The notes under the pieces: generated by a model | Databases searched by the model: none | Seen by the model: only the letters and a program-made list of their open reading frames with translations | Told to the model about the DNA's origin: nothing | In this document: piece after piece, positions 53,117-63,085 of the stretch | Layout: each line of letters begins with the position of its first letter | How positions within the stretch are numbered: position 1 is the stretch's first letter | Assembly (NCBI RefSeq): GCF_029784135.1 | Contig: NC_073744.1 | Location: forward strand, 29,308,981 to 29,372,980 | Length of the DNA stretch: 64,000 bases | Reading direction: 5' to 3' | Origin: Toxorhynchites rutilus septentrionalis | Lineage: Eukaryota; Arthropoda; Insecta; Diptera; Culicidae | Position numbers and translations under genes: made by a program

Positions 53117-56100
53117 TCACACACGAACATCGATAGATTTAAGGAAAACATATATTTGGGACATGTAATCAAGGTCTAACCGAGCCAACACATCTCTCAC
53201 CGGCACATTGGGCTGCCTTCCTCTAGCCCGAAGGGAGTTCTCTAAATTCGATCTGGCAACAAGATACACCTCACACGACCAAACAACGTGTTCGATGTCG
53301 TGGTAACCTCGGCCACAAACGCAGATATTGCTGCCGGCCAGACTGAAACGAAAGAGTAGCGCGTCTAACGAACAGTGATTGGACATGAGTCGGGAGAAGG
53401 TGCGAATAAAGTCCCAACTCAAGTCCAGACTTTTGAACCATGGTTTGAGGCTAACCTTAGGGATAATCGAGTGAAGCCACCGGCCCAATTCATCTTCGTT
53501 CCATTTGCGTTGCCAGTTAGCGATGGTATTTTTACGGACTAAAGAGTAAAATTCATTGAAGGCGATTTGACGCTGATAAATATCGCCTTCAATCGCACCT
53601 ACCTTTGCTAATGAGTCAGCCCTCTCATTACCCGGAATTGAGCAATGAGAAGGGACCCACACAAAGGTAATGACATAACAGCGTCTGGATAAAGCACTCA
53701 AAATTTTTCGTATTCTCTCAAGGAAGTACGGCGAGTGCTTTTCCGGCCTCACTGAACGGATAGCTTCGACAGAGCTAAGACTATCCGTTACAATGTAATA
53801 GTGTTCAACAGGTCGTGAGGCGACGCTGTCCAGCGCCCAATGAATTGCTGCCAATTCAGCAATATACACTGAGCAAGGATTCTGAAGACTGTGTGAGGTG
53901 CTAAAAAATTCGTTGAACACTCCAAATCCTGTGGACTCATTTATAGTGGACCCATCAGTAAAGTACATATTATCACAATTGATACCCCTATATTTTTCAT
54001 CGAAGATCGTTGGAGCGATCCTCGATCGTTGGTAATCTGAATATCCATGGATATCTTGCTTCATGGACAGATCAAAATGCACAGAGGAATTGATGTAGTC
54101 AGGGAAACAAACACGGTTGGGAATATACGAAGAAGAATCAACCTGCATGGAGATGAATTCATGATATGAACTCATGAATCCGGAGTGAAAATTTAGCTCG
54201 ATCAGCCGCTCAAAATTTCCGATCACCAATAGGTTCATGACCTTACACCGGATGAAGAACCGAAGAGATAATAAATTGAAGCGATCTTTTAGTGGGAGTA
54301 GGCCTGCCAAAACCTCGAGACTCATGGTATGCGTTGAGGGCATACATCCCAACGCAATACGGAGACAAAGATACTGAATTCGCTCGAGTTTAATTAAGTG
54401 TGTTTTGGCAGCTGATTGAAAACAGAAACTGCCATACTCCATCACTGAGAGAATAGTTGTTCTATACAACATTATAAGATCTTCGGGATGGGCTCCCCAC
54501 CAGGTGCCGGTAATTGTACGGAGAAAATTTATTCTTTGTTGGCATTTTTTACTCAGATACCTAATATGGGCCCCCCAAGTACATTTGGAGTCGAACCAGA
54601 CCCCAAGATACTTGAATGACATAGCATGAGTGATCGGTTTACCCAAAAGTTGAAGCTTTGGTTTTGCTGGTCTATGCTTCCTAGAAAAAACCACCATCTC
54701 TGTTTTCTCCGTGGAGAATTCGATCCCTAGCCCAATGGCCCAGGTTGAAAAATTGTTCAAAGTATCTTGTAAGGGTTCTTGTAGGTCGGATTCTGTTGAT
54801 CCTACGACAGAGACCACTCCATCATCTGCAAGTTGTCTTAGGCTGCAATTTTGTGTAAGGCAATTGTCGATGTCGCTTACATAGAAGTTGTACAAAAGGG
54901 GGCTTAAACATGAGCCCTGGGGGAGGCCCATGTAAGAGACCCGACTTACTGCCGAATCTCCGTGAGAAAAGTTCAAATGCTTCTCACAAAGCAAGTTATA
55001 TAACATATTATTCAATAGAGGCGGCAGACCCCGAGAGTGTAATTTGTCTGTCAAAACCTCTATTGAAACAGAATCAAAGGCCCCCTTTATGTCCAAGAAT
55101 ACTGAAGCCATTTGTTTTTTTCCGGCGTAAGCCATTTGAATTTCTGAAGAAAGCAACGCAAGACAATCATTCGTCCCCTTGCCCCTGCGGAACCCATATT
55201 GTGTATCTGAGAGTAGGCCATTCGTTTCAACCCATCGATCAAGGCGAAACAAGATCATTTTCTCCAACAATTTCCGTATACAAGACAGCATTGCTATTGG
55301 GCGGTACGAATTGAAGTCGGACGCGGGTTTTCCGGGTTTTTGAATAGCTATAACTCGTACTTGTCTCCAATCATCTGGAACAATATTATTCTCCAGAAAC
55401 CGATTGAATAAATTCAACAAGCGATGTTTCGCCACATCAGGGAGGTTTTTCAGCAAGTTGAACTTAATTCTATCCGATCCCGGAGCAGAATTGTTACATG
55501 AAAGCAGAGCAAGAGAGAATTCTACCATCGAAAACTCGGAATCAAGATCGCACCTATCTTGTGGTATATCTCGAACAATTTTTTGCACAGGAGCGGAATC
55601 AGGACAAACCTTCCGTGCAAAATTCAAAATCCATCGATGTGAATATTCCTCGCTTTCATTGGATGAAGAGCGATTTCTCATGTTTCGAGCCACTTTCCAT
55701 AATTTTTTCATTGACGTTTCTCGTGACAAACCTCTCACGAAATTTCGCCAATAAGCACGTTTTTTCCCTTTGATCAAGTTTTTAAATTGATTTTCAAGGT
55801 CCAAATACGTCTGAAAATTTTCAGGGGTTCCACGTTTCCGAAAAGCTTTGAATGCGTTCGATTTATCCTGATAAAGCTTGGAACATTGGCTATCCCACCA
55901 TGGATTGGGAGGCCTTCGACGAATAGTGGAGCCTGGGATGGGTTTCGTTTGAGCGCGAACCGCGCTGTCATAGATCAAACGAGAAAGGAAGTTATACTCC
56001 TCCAATGGAGGTAAACCATCTCTGGAATTGATGGCTAGAGCAATCGCGTCCGCATATTTTTTCCAGTCAATGTGTCTTGTGAGGTCATATGCCATGTTTA

Positions 56101-56800
56101 TAGATTCAGAAAAATTCGACCCAATGGTGATGGAAATTTTGATTGGCAAGTGATCACTACCGTTGGGGTCCTGGATAACATTCCACTTGCAATCTAACGA
56201 TAGTGAATTCGAGCAAAGCGAGAGGTCAAGAGCACTTGGGTTAGCAGGAGGTTTAGGTACACGTGTTGTTTCCCCAGTGTTCAAAAGTGTCATATTGAAG
56301 CTGTTACAAAGATCATATATCAACAGTGAACGATTGTCGTCGTACTGTTCCCCCCAGGCAGTTCCGTGAGAATTGAAGTCTCCCAAGATCAATCGTGGCT
56401 CAGGAAGGAGTGAGCACATGTCAACAAGTTGCTTGCGGCTAACCGCAGCTCTCGGAGGCCAATACAAGCTGACAATACAGAGGTCTTTTCCTCTGATGTT
56501 TGCATGACAAGCAACAGCTTCAATCCCTCCAATAGGTGGAAGGTCAATTCGAAAAAATGAGTGGCACTTATTGATCCCCAATAGCACCCCTCCGTATCTG
56601 TCATCACGGTCCAAGCGTATAATATTAAAATCGTGGAAAGAGAGATCATCTCGCGAAGAAAGCCAAGTTTCGGACAGAGCAAAAACATCACAATTGAAGT
56701 TATGAATTAAAAATTTGAATGTATCCAATTTAGGGATAAGACTACGACAATTCCACTGTAAAACAGTGATATCTCCGACCTCTCTATTTGAATTAGACAT
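53117..56800 (-). CDS. LINE ORF2: endonuclease, reverse transcriptase, RNase H
   Basis: About 1227 aa from the ATG at 56800. Endonuclease: LQWNCRSL (about 13-20), ALSETW, LGDFNSHG and SDHLPI. Reverse transcriptase: YGFRRGKGTNDC, FLDIKGAFDSV, GLPQGSCLSPLLYNF and catalytic ADD in RQLADDGVVSV near 657. RNase H: YFTDGSTINES near 946, AELAAIHWAL, TDSLSSVEAI and FVWVPSHCSIPGNERADSLA; then a Cys-rich CVCGRGYHDIEHVVWSC. No stop or frameshift. The usual F/Y before ADD is Leu here. The ATG lies in the sequence ATGTCTAA that also holds the ORF1 stop, so ORF2 is probably translated by coupling to ORF1. Confidence 0.93.
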   Translation of the reverse strand: MSNSNREVGDITVLQWNCRSLIPKLDTFKFLIHNFNCDVFALSETWLSSRDDLSFHDFNIIRLDRDDRYGGVLLGINKCHSFFRIDLPPIGGIEAVACHANIRGKDLCIVSLYWPPRAAVSRKQLVDMCSLLPEPRLILGDFNSHGTAWGEQYDDNRSLLIYDLCNSFNMTLLNTGETTRVPKPPANPSALDLSLCSNSLSLDCKWNVIQDPNGSDHLPIKISITIGSNFSESINMAYDLTRHIDWKKYADAIALAINSRDGLPPLEEYNFLSRLIYDSAVRAQTKPIPGSTIRRRPPNPWWDSQCSKLYQDKSNAFKAFRKRGTPENFQTYLDLENQFKNLIKGKKRAYWRNFVRGLSRETSMKKLWKVARNMRNRSSSNESEEYSHRWILNFARKVCPDSAPVQKIVRDIPQDRCDLDSEFSMVEFSLALLSCNNSAPGSDRIKFNLLKNLPDVAKHRLLNLFNRFLENNIVPDDWRQVRVIAIQKPGKPASDFNSYRPIAMLSCIRKLLEKMILFRLDRWVETNGLLSDTQYGFRRGKGTNDCLALLSSEIQMAYAGKKQMASVFLDIKGAFDSVSIEVLTDKLHSRGLPPLLNNMLYNLLCEKHLNFSHGDSAVSRVSYMGLPQGSCLSPLLYNFYVSDIDNCLTQNCSLRQLADDGVVSVVGSTESDLQEPLQDTLNNFSTWAIGLGIEFSTEKTEMVVFSRKHRPAKPKLQLLGKPITHAMSFKYLGVWFDSKCTWGAHIRYLSKKCQQRINFLRTITGTWWGAHPEDLIMLYRTTILSVMEYGSFCFQSAAKTHLIKLERIQYLCLRIALGCMPSTHTMSLEVLAGLLPLKDRFNLLSLRFFIRCKVMNLLVIGNFERLIELNFHSGFMSSYHEFISMQVDSSSYIPNRVCFPDYINSSVHFDLSMKQDIHGYSDYQRSRIAPTIFDEKYRGINCDNMYFTDGSTINESTGFGVFNEFFSTSHSLQNPCSVYIAELAAIHWALDSVASRPVEHYYIVTDSLSSVEAIRSVRPEKHSPYFLERIRKILSALSRRCYVITFVWVPSHCSIPGNERADSLAKVGAIEGDIYQRQIAFNEFYSLVRKNTIANWQRKWNEDELGRWLHSIIPKVSLKPWFKSLDLSWDFIRTFSRLMSNHCSLDALLFRFSLAGSNICVCGRGYHDIEHVVWSCEVYLVARSNLENSLRARGRQPNVPVRDVLARLDLDYMSQIYVFLKSIDVRV

Positions 56801-58360
56801 CAAGAGAGATAATCATTGCAAGGAGGGGCCATGTTTGCATCAATTGTTGCAAAATTGTCTTTAATACTGGAAGCATTGATATGACAATGGTTCTGATGGA
56901 GTCGGAAACATTAAAGCATGTGAAGATTTGAGCCACAAGGTCAGTCAACTTTATAAATCCCGATTGGGAAGTTGAACTGGTCGGTAAAATAGGAACAGTT
57001 GGGGTTTTTGATGTCCCTTCGAGTGCTGGGTCGTTCGAAGGTGAATTATTCCCACGGAAGCCAGGAGGAACCTGATTTTGCTTGTCCGCTGCACTCGATT
57101 TTTTAGGCATGCTAACAGAGGGTATAACCGGAGGGGCTTGTCCTTGAACTTTGGGAGTGGTCACATTTTTGCGCCGGGGATTCCCTTGGAAGATGTACGG
57201 TGTGCCCTCGTTAGCTGTATCCGCTTCCATTTCGTCAACTGGCAGCGAAGCGAAGACATTGTTTGCGGTTAAAGGTTGTTGCTGTTGGGCCAATGGAGAA
57301 GCGCCCTTCAAAATTTCCGCAAAAGTGCGCTTCGAGCGTTCCTTTAAAGAGCGCTTCTGCTTCTCCCAGCGACTCTTGTAAGTTTCACAAGCCGAGAGCA
57401 CGTGCGGATTTCCTCCGCAATATGGACACTTTTGCTCAATCGCACTGCAGGATTTGTCCACATGTTGCTCTCCGCAAGTGGCACAGCGCTCCTTGTTGGC
57501 GCAGTAAGCTGCTGTGTGACCAACTGACATGCATTTCAGGCAAGTCATGGGCTTTGGCACGAAGAGTCGCAGCGGTAGCCTCAATTTGTCCACCATAACG
57601 TAGTCAGGGAGGGCGGAGCCAGCAAAAGTGACTCTAAACGAGTCGGACGGCGTAAATTTCGATTCTTTCCCTTCCTGGGAGACTTTGCCGAGTTGTCGGC
57701 ATTCTAAGATTTTAACCTTAATCAAAGGCAGCTTTTTAAATCTGCCATCTCCTTCCATAATTGATTTGCACGTCAGACCCGTTTCGGTTATCACCCCCGA
57801 GATTTCTACGTCATGGGAAGGCACGTAGACACGATATTCCAGGGTAAACCTCTGGTCGACGACAATACCGTTTGCGTCTTTCCGATCAGCCACGACAACA
57901 CGCAGTTTGGTCGGTCTAACCTTCGTAATTTCTGTCACGGAGGAGTATCTTGCCAGATCTTTCATGATCTGAATAACATTAAGTGCTTTTCCGTTTGGCT
58001 TAGGCCTGAAGAAAACAACCCACGGACCAGTTCCAGGTGCATCTTCAGGATAGACCTTGACACGTGGAGAGAAGACAACAGGAGGAGAAGGAGATGACGA
58101 GGATTGAAGGGGATCGGGGACAACAGGATGGGGAGGCGAAATCTGAGCTGGGGTAGGAGCGAGGGGGGTTGGAGAGGAGATATTTGCAGGTTTTTTAGAG
58201 GGGGGCTTGCTAGAGTTAGCAGACTCGTCCCCGGACGAAACATCCTCTGATGTAGGAACGCGTTTAAGTGTCTTCGCTGTTCCTTTATTTGTTTTTCAAC
58301 CAGAGGGGAGTCATCATCAGAGATCTCCATATCTGGAGATCCTCCCCCTCCTTCTGCCAT
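56793..58360 (-). pseudogene. LINE ORF1 (gag-like, CCHC knuckles) with one frameshift
   Basis: The open 390-codon part starts at 57965, but the homologous frame continues upstream without a stop through a conserved-looking GPWVVFFRPKPNGKALNVIQ segment and a Pro/Ser-rich region, until a stop at about 58296. There the acidic start (MAEGGGGSPDMEISDDDS, ATG at 58360) is in another frame, so a one-base indel in the five-T run at 58292-58296 splits the gene. Later features: CLKCMSVGHTAAYC, CATCGEQHVDKSC and CPYCGGNPHVLSAC zinc knuckles (about residues 138-192 of the 390), then a low-complexity tail. The protein would bind element RNA. Confidence 0.85.
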
Positions 58361-58812
58361 TCCGTAATTGGTACCTCTAATCACAATGCACCCAGTGCTG
58401 ATGAACTGGCAACCGCTGCTTGCTTCTCAATCGGAGCGCTTGAGCGCTCGGCACTATCACACACCACTAAGAAGTGATGCTCTCCTTCACACTGCTGTAA
58501 GTGAACAGCGAATCGCGCTGGTATTGTGTGCGTGCAACTGAGCACCGATGTCCGACTTCGATTGCGATGGCGACAAATCGGCGAAAACTGAAAGCCGGCT
58601 GGCCTTGCCAGGCTTTGATGATTCTGCTTTTCTCACTAATTCCGAGTTCACACTGCGTTTTACGATATCTCGAACAGTTCGAAAACGCGCGAAAAAAGCA
58701 CACCCGGGCGATAAAAAAAAAAAAAAAATAACAGCCAACGGTAACCGAAAACAATGCTTTAACGGAGACGCTCACAGCACATGACCGGTTACTCGAAGCT
58801 TATGAACATGAA
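58361..58812 (-). promoter_or_regulatory. LINE 5' UTR (presumed internal promoter)
   Basis: Sequence between the 5' end of the LINE and its ORF1 start. A run of T on - (A on +, 58713-58728) lies inside. I saw no TATA box, in keeping with the TATA-less internal promoters of such elements. Confidence 0.5.
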
Positions 58813-58902
58813 TGAATTTGTTTAATAACTCGACTAAATTTTGCAGTCGCTTTCCAAAAACATCGTTCAGTTTCTCACCGTGAAGCGCAACTCACACATT
58901 AA

Positions 58903-59077
58903 GAGCCCCCGCAGACTGCAGACTGACTTGTCGATCGACAGTTCGGTCGGCTTCTTAATCAGTACGGAGAGGTATGCATATGCGCACATTACACCGATTC
59001 AGTTGGGTCGGTTTTTGCACCAGTAGCACCAGTAGAACTGTCGGCTGAAAAAAAAAGTCTGAAGTGTGCGGGTGCTC
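58903..59077. mobile_element. TAA-flanked MITE, unit 1 (175 bp)
   Basis: Begins GAGCCCCCGCAGACTGCAGA and ends with the inverse of GAGCACCCGCACACTTCAGA. TAA lies at 58900-58902 and 59078-59080. A 3-bp TWA duplication fits the PIF/Harbinger group. The inner arms (CAGTTCGGTCGG and GAACTGTCGGCTG) also pair. Confidence 0.65.
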
Positions 59078-59080
59078 TAA

Positions 59081-59268
59081 GAGCCTACGCTGACTGCAGA
59101 CTTTTGTGTCGGCCGATAGTTAGGTCGGGTTGGGCTAGTGCAAACTCTCAGGTGCAAACACCGGCCCAACTGAATTGGTGCAATGTGCGAGTATGCACAT
59201 CGCTCCGTACTGATTGAGAAGTCGACTAAATGGTTGGCTCATAAAAGGTCTGCAGTCCGCGGAGGCTA
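59081..59268. mobile_element. TAA-flanked MITE, unit 2 (188 bp), abutting unit 1
   Basis: Begins GAGCCTACGCTGACTGCAGA and ends with the inverse of TAGCCTCCGCGGACTGCAGA. TAA lies at 59078-59080 (shared with unit 1) and 59269-59271. Its left half is a direct repeat of unit 1's left half. Confidence 0.65.
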
Positions 59269-59271
59269 TAA

Positions 59272-60361
59272 GGCCACCGTTCGAGCATAACCATTAATAC
59301 CATCGACAGCAGCGGGTAGAAGCAGCCAACGAGTTTTATTTTTCCTGTCATCCAACGGACAACCGTCACCCATCGCTTTCGTGTAATCGATCTAGCACAC
59401 AGTGGTGTAATGGCGGTGATGGTAAAGATATTCTCTCGACAACAAGAATTAATCCATCTGTGCTTTTCAGGGCTACCGAATCTATCACTAAAGAGTTATT
59501 TCAATGCTATTCAATGCAACAGCTCGATGCATTCTGATTCTATTCGAAATAATAAAAAAACAAATTGATGTTTGATCAATTGTCTGAATTTTGGAATGTA
59601 CAATACATTGCAAGCTGGATAAGGTGAGCTGTATTTGTCGATCGAAAACTGAAAACTGTATAAACTTGATTGCCGACAACACGATTAATTTCGGATTTCT
59701 TGTTGTCGTTCTGCGAAAGATACAGTTGAGTCGAACAAAAAGCGACTAGAGCAGTAACGAAATATGATTTGATTATATCACTAATATTTCGAAAACAATC
59801 GTAGCTAGAGCCGTACAATATAATTCTATCCAAGGGGAATATGAAAATATGCAACGCAACAATCATCATGTGACGGTGATCCCAGCCTCTCACCGTTCAC
59901 TCACGATCTGCTGCTTGCAGCAAGAATGATCGGTATTTGGTGCTAATGATAACACAACAATAGATGACTCATGTCAACTGTTCCGCTGTGTACGGTGCAA
60001 CTGTGAACATTCGAACAATAGGAATACGTCTTACGTCTTACGTCGAAAGGGCTACATTGCAGTGGAGTCTCGTCCACCTGTTCAAACTGTTCACAGGACA
60101 GGAAGATAATCTCAAAAAAAAAATCAAAAATCGAAATAAACTGTAATGTAATGACTACCAGACTCAAACCTTTCATCTGAACCCGCCGCCATCCAAGCAC
60201 TTTTCTGCATCTTCAAGTGCGGCAGGCTGATCGTAGTCAGCTATGTATGGAGCGATCACTACTACAAATGCGCCACCTTGCGTAAATCTGAAACTGACCT
60301 TTTAGATTCAACACATTTGTACATAAATTCTGCTCTATTTAAGCTGAACTGCTCAATGAGC
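59272..60361. other. no gene seen
   Basis: Slightly CG-richer near 59280-59420, then AT-rich. Short frames on both strands have no recognisable domain. Confidence 0.35.
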
Positions 60362-60507
60362 TTAGGCGTCGTGCACAAATTACGTAACGCTAAAAATCCC
60401 CCCCTACGTAACGCAATTTCCTATCTCTAATCCACAGAAAGTAACGCAACCTCGATCCCCCTCCCCCACCCCTTATCGCGTTACGTAATTTGTGCACGAC
60501 GCCTTAA
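60362..60507. mobile_element. short inverted-repeat element (146 bp)
   Basis: Ends TTAGGCGTCGTGCACAAATT and the inverse of TTAAGGCGTCGTGCACAAAT, each continuing into ACGTAACGC, with C-rich sequence between. A small MITE whose superfamily I cannot assign. Confidence 0.7.
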
Positions 60508-61892
60508 ATAAAATAAATAGCTAAAAAAGCAACAGTATAGGCTGTAGAACAAATCCAACCATCAAGAAGAACGGACGTTGACTGGTTGTTTGAGTTTTCA
60601 AAAAATCAAGCACTTTGTTTGAAACTTGTTATAGGCATTCATGGAAGAACAGCGAATCTCTAAACAATACAGAAGTGGTTTAAATAAAAAAAAACGATTT
60701 TGATATCATCGCGCTGTTCAAATTGAGAAAATGTTGTAATGTATTACTAGTTCTGGATCGTTCAACACACCCGAATTGTTACTCAAATACCTGTACGTTC
60801 TGATCCTCAGATTCATAATAACACTAGTTACTATTCGCTTTGACTGCATTAAGCTTTGTGCTCCGTTTTTTGGAAACGGATAATGATAATGGATTGTTGG
60901 AGTGAACACACCTTGAAAATAAAATTATCGTATTGAAATTTACTTCTCCGTAACGAATTGTATTCTATGTAATTGAGAATTATATTAATGTTCGAGTGGT
61001 GAAAAATCCTCAAGGAATTTGTCTAAAAATGATTTTAATTCAATGATTTAAGCGGGAATATCACAGTAGTTAAGTCGGGGCCAGGACTAGGTGTTTCATG
61101 TAATCAAATAACACCAAGTCAAAATTTTCACTCAAATTTTTTAAAATTTTAAATTGACCTCGAGCCTATTAATCTAATAGAAGGTATGGCGCGACTAGAC
61201 GTCGACATTGCACATTCGTGATCGCGGATTGCGAAACATTCTCTCGTTCAAGCATCAATGACATTCGCTTTTACAGGTTCGGTAGTGCCTGGCGGCTATA
61301 ATGAACCTAGTCGAAACGAAAAACTTGCAGTATCCTTGTGATCGATGATTTCGATGACCTATAACCCTTAATTAGACATAGACATACATCTATTCGATTA
61401 AAGATACATCATTTTGTTCCACAATATTTCAGCATCCTTAACGCAACTTCAAAATTCCAACCTCTCTGAACTTCTTTGTTTTCTCGTCAAAAACCTGAGC
61501 AAGACGATTTTAATGCTATACAGTGAGTTGAAGTTCTGGTGAGTGTAGCCTTGGAAGCGCCCTAGGAGAGTTCTGCATCGTTGATTTTAATACGTTCAGC
61601 TGCGAGCAGTACTTGTTGGAATTCATCGAGACTATCTAGACTATCGAGTGGCTTGGTAGAAACTCACAATACAAATTTTCTTCCAGCCCCACCAAACCCA
61701 GACCATGACTTCCTTCAGGTGAAAACCTGCTTCGAGATTCTATTCATATTTGTTCTTCACAAATCGTTAAAAATATGTATGTTCGTTGCGTCGAATTGCG
61801 ACGAATCGCAGATTGAGATACGTTCCTTCGAATGTTTTTCGGTAAAATAAATCCTTATTCCGGAATCTAGTCGGATTTGAAATTACCACAAT
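60508..61892. other. no gene seen
   Basis: AT-rich DNA with a CG-richer stretch at 61185-61340. No supported gene, RNA or repeat. Confidence 0.4.
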
Positions 61893-61900
61893 GTTGCATT

Positions 61901-62472
61901 CAGTGTTGCCACACGTACAGATTTTTTCGTTGTTTTTGGTACAGATTCTGTACGGTACAGATTCTGTACGATTTTCGTCAAAAAGTATAGATTTTTTTCG
62001 GCCTGTGAAATTTTTTACATTTGAACAAAGCAACATTGAGGTGCATGACGACTTTTACGCCGCAGTATCGCTTGGTGTTGCTGATCATAAAAGCATTTAC
62101 AATGATTTATAATTGATCAGTTTCATAAGGACGAAATTCGTTGTGTAGGAGGCGTTTTCAGGGTTCTACGATGGGAATATACAAGATCTGGAGAATTAAT
62201 TCCGTACCCTAGAGGTAAAATTACTCCTTAAGGAAATCACAGTTACAGAAAACGAGCATGTGCAAGATTGGTGGACAAAAATTTGAAACACACGAATGCC
62301 TTGCAAATATAAATGTAGTATCTAAAGTAAATGGATGAGTATTTTTTTCATTCTAATAAAATATATTTTTTGCACAACGAATATTTTCGATGGTACAGAT
62401 TTTTGGAAAAAAAAAGTACAGATGGGAAATATTTTTACCCCCTCTGGTACAGATTAAAATGTGACAACACTG
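61901..62472. mobile_element. hAT-type MITE with perfect 8-bp duplication (572 bp)
   Basis: The left end is CAGTGTTGCCACACGTACAG, the right end the inverse of CAGTGTTGTCACATTTTAAT. GTTGCATT is duplicated exactly at 61893-61900 and 62473-62480. Repeated GTACAGATT words lie inside both ends. No transposase. It resembles the element at 25665-26347. Confidence 0.82.
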
Positions 62473-62608
62473 GTTGCATTCTTTAATCTGATCGAGTCAA
62501 ATCCTATCGGGAGGTGCAAATGTTGTAACCATGGATTGAAGAATGCTAAAAAAGTTTATCTCGTTTGGATTGCCATATGTCTAATTCGATCGGGTTACGA
62601 AATAAGGA

Positions 62609-62780
62609 TTAATATGTAATCCATACATTGTAGCGTTTTTCGTACCCATGCTTCACCAGGTGCCCATGAACGGTGGTTTTAGACATCTGTAGCGAATCTT
62701 CTAATTCATGTGTCGTGTATCGATCAATAGTCATCAATAGCGAAATCTGAATCGAAACTCGTACATAAGTCGTGATTTTT
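62609..62780 (-). pseudogene. mariner transposase amino-terminal fragment
   Basis: Minus-strand codons read SLLMTIDRYTTHELEDSLQMSKTTVHGHLVKHGYEKRYNVW, the mariner second helix-turn-helix (RYTTRELAE, ISKSSVHRHLHKLGY). Only about 45 residues match; upstream sequence in the same frame is unrelated. Confidence 0.75.
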
Positions 62781-62984
62781 AATACTACAAAAACTCCAAC
62801 ATTATTTGTGCCTTTGTGTGCTTTTATTCTGGCGGAATTCATGTCCTCTATTACCGATTGGAATAAATTGATCGATCCCAGTTCATATGTGTTCCCTTCA
62901 GAAGAAGAAATGTCAGTGGGGAACTCGATATGTTGGCTTCTGTCAGTATTCAATTTGGACGTCACCTATGTGGGCGCAACACAT

Positions 62985-63085
62985 CCACCGACATGCGCCT
63001 CACGTCTCCGGCATGAAAGATGTGATGCTAACCACTCTGCAATGGGAACCCCAACGCGTCGCAATGAACGGATTAGAAGGAGCTT
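62985..63085 (-). repeat. tRNA-like SINE relic
   Basis: On - the sequence GCAGAGTGGTTAGCATCACA resembles a tRNA A-box arm of the Leu/Ser type, followed by CATGCCGGAGACG. The B-box is not recognisable. Confidence 0.4.

Larger units (their letters stand above)
52755..58812 (-). mobile_element. near-full-length LINE with poly(A) and 13-bp target duplication (6058 bp)
   Basis: The perfect direct repeat TGAATTTGTTTAA flanks it at 52742-52754 and 58813-58825. On the minus strand it runs from 58812 through a 5' UTR, ORF1, ORF2 and a short 3' UTR to a poly(A) tail (T-run on +, 52755-52777). The endonuclease, RT and RNase H order places it in the RNase-H-bearing I/LOA group; the clade is not certain. 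Only a one-base frameshift in ORF1 was found, so it is a young insertion. Confidence 0.92.
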
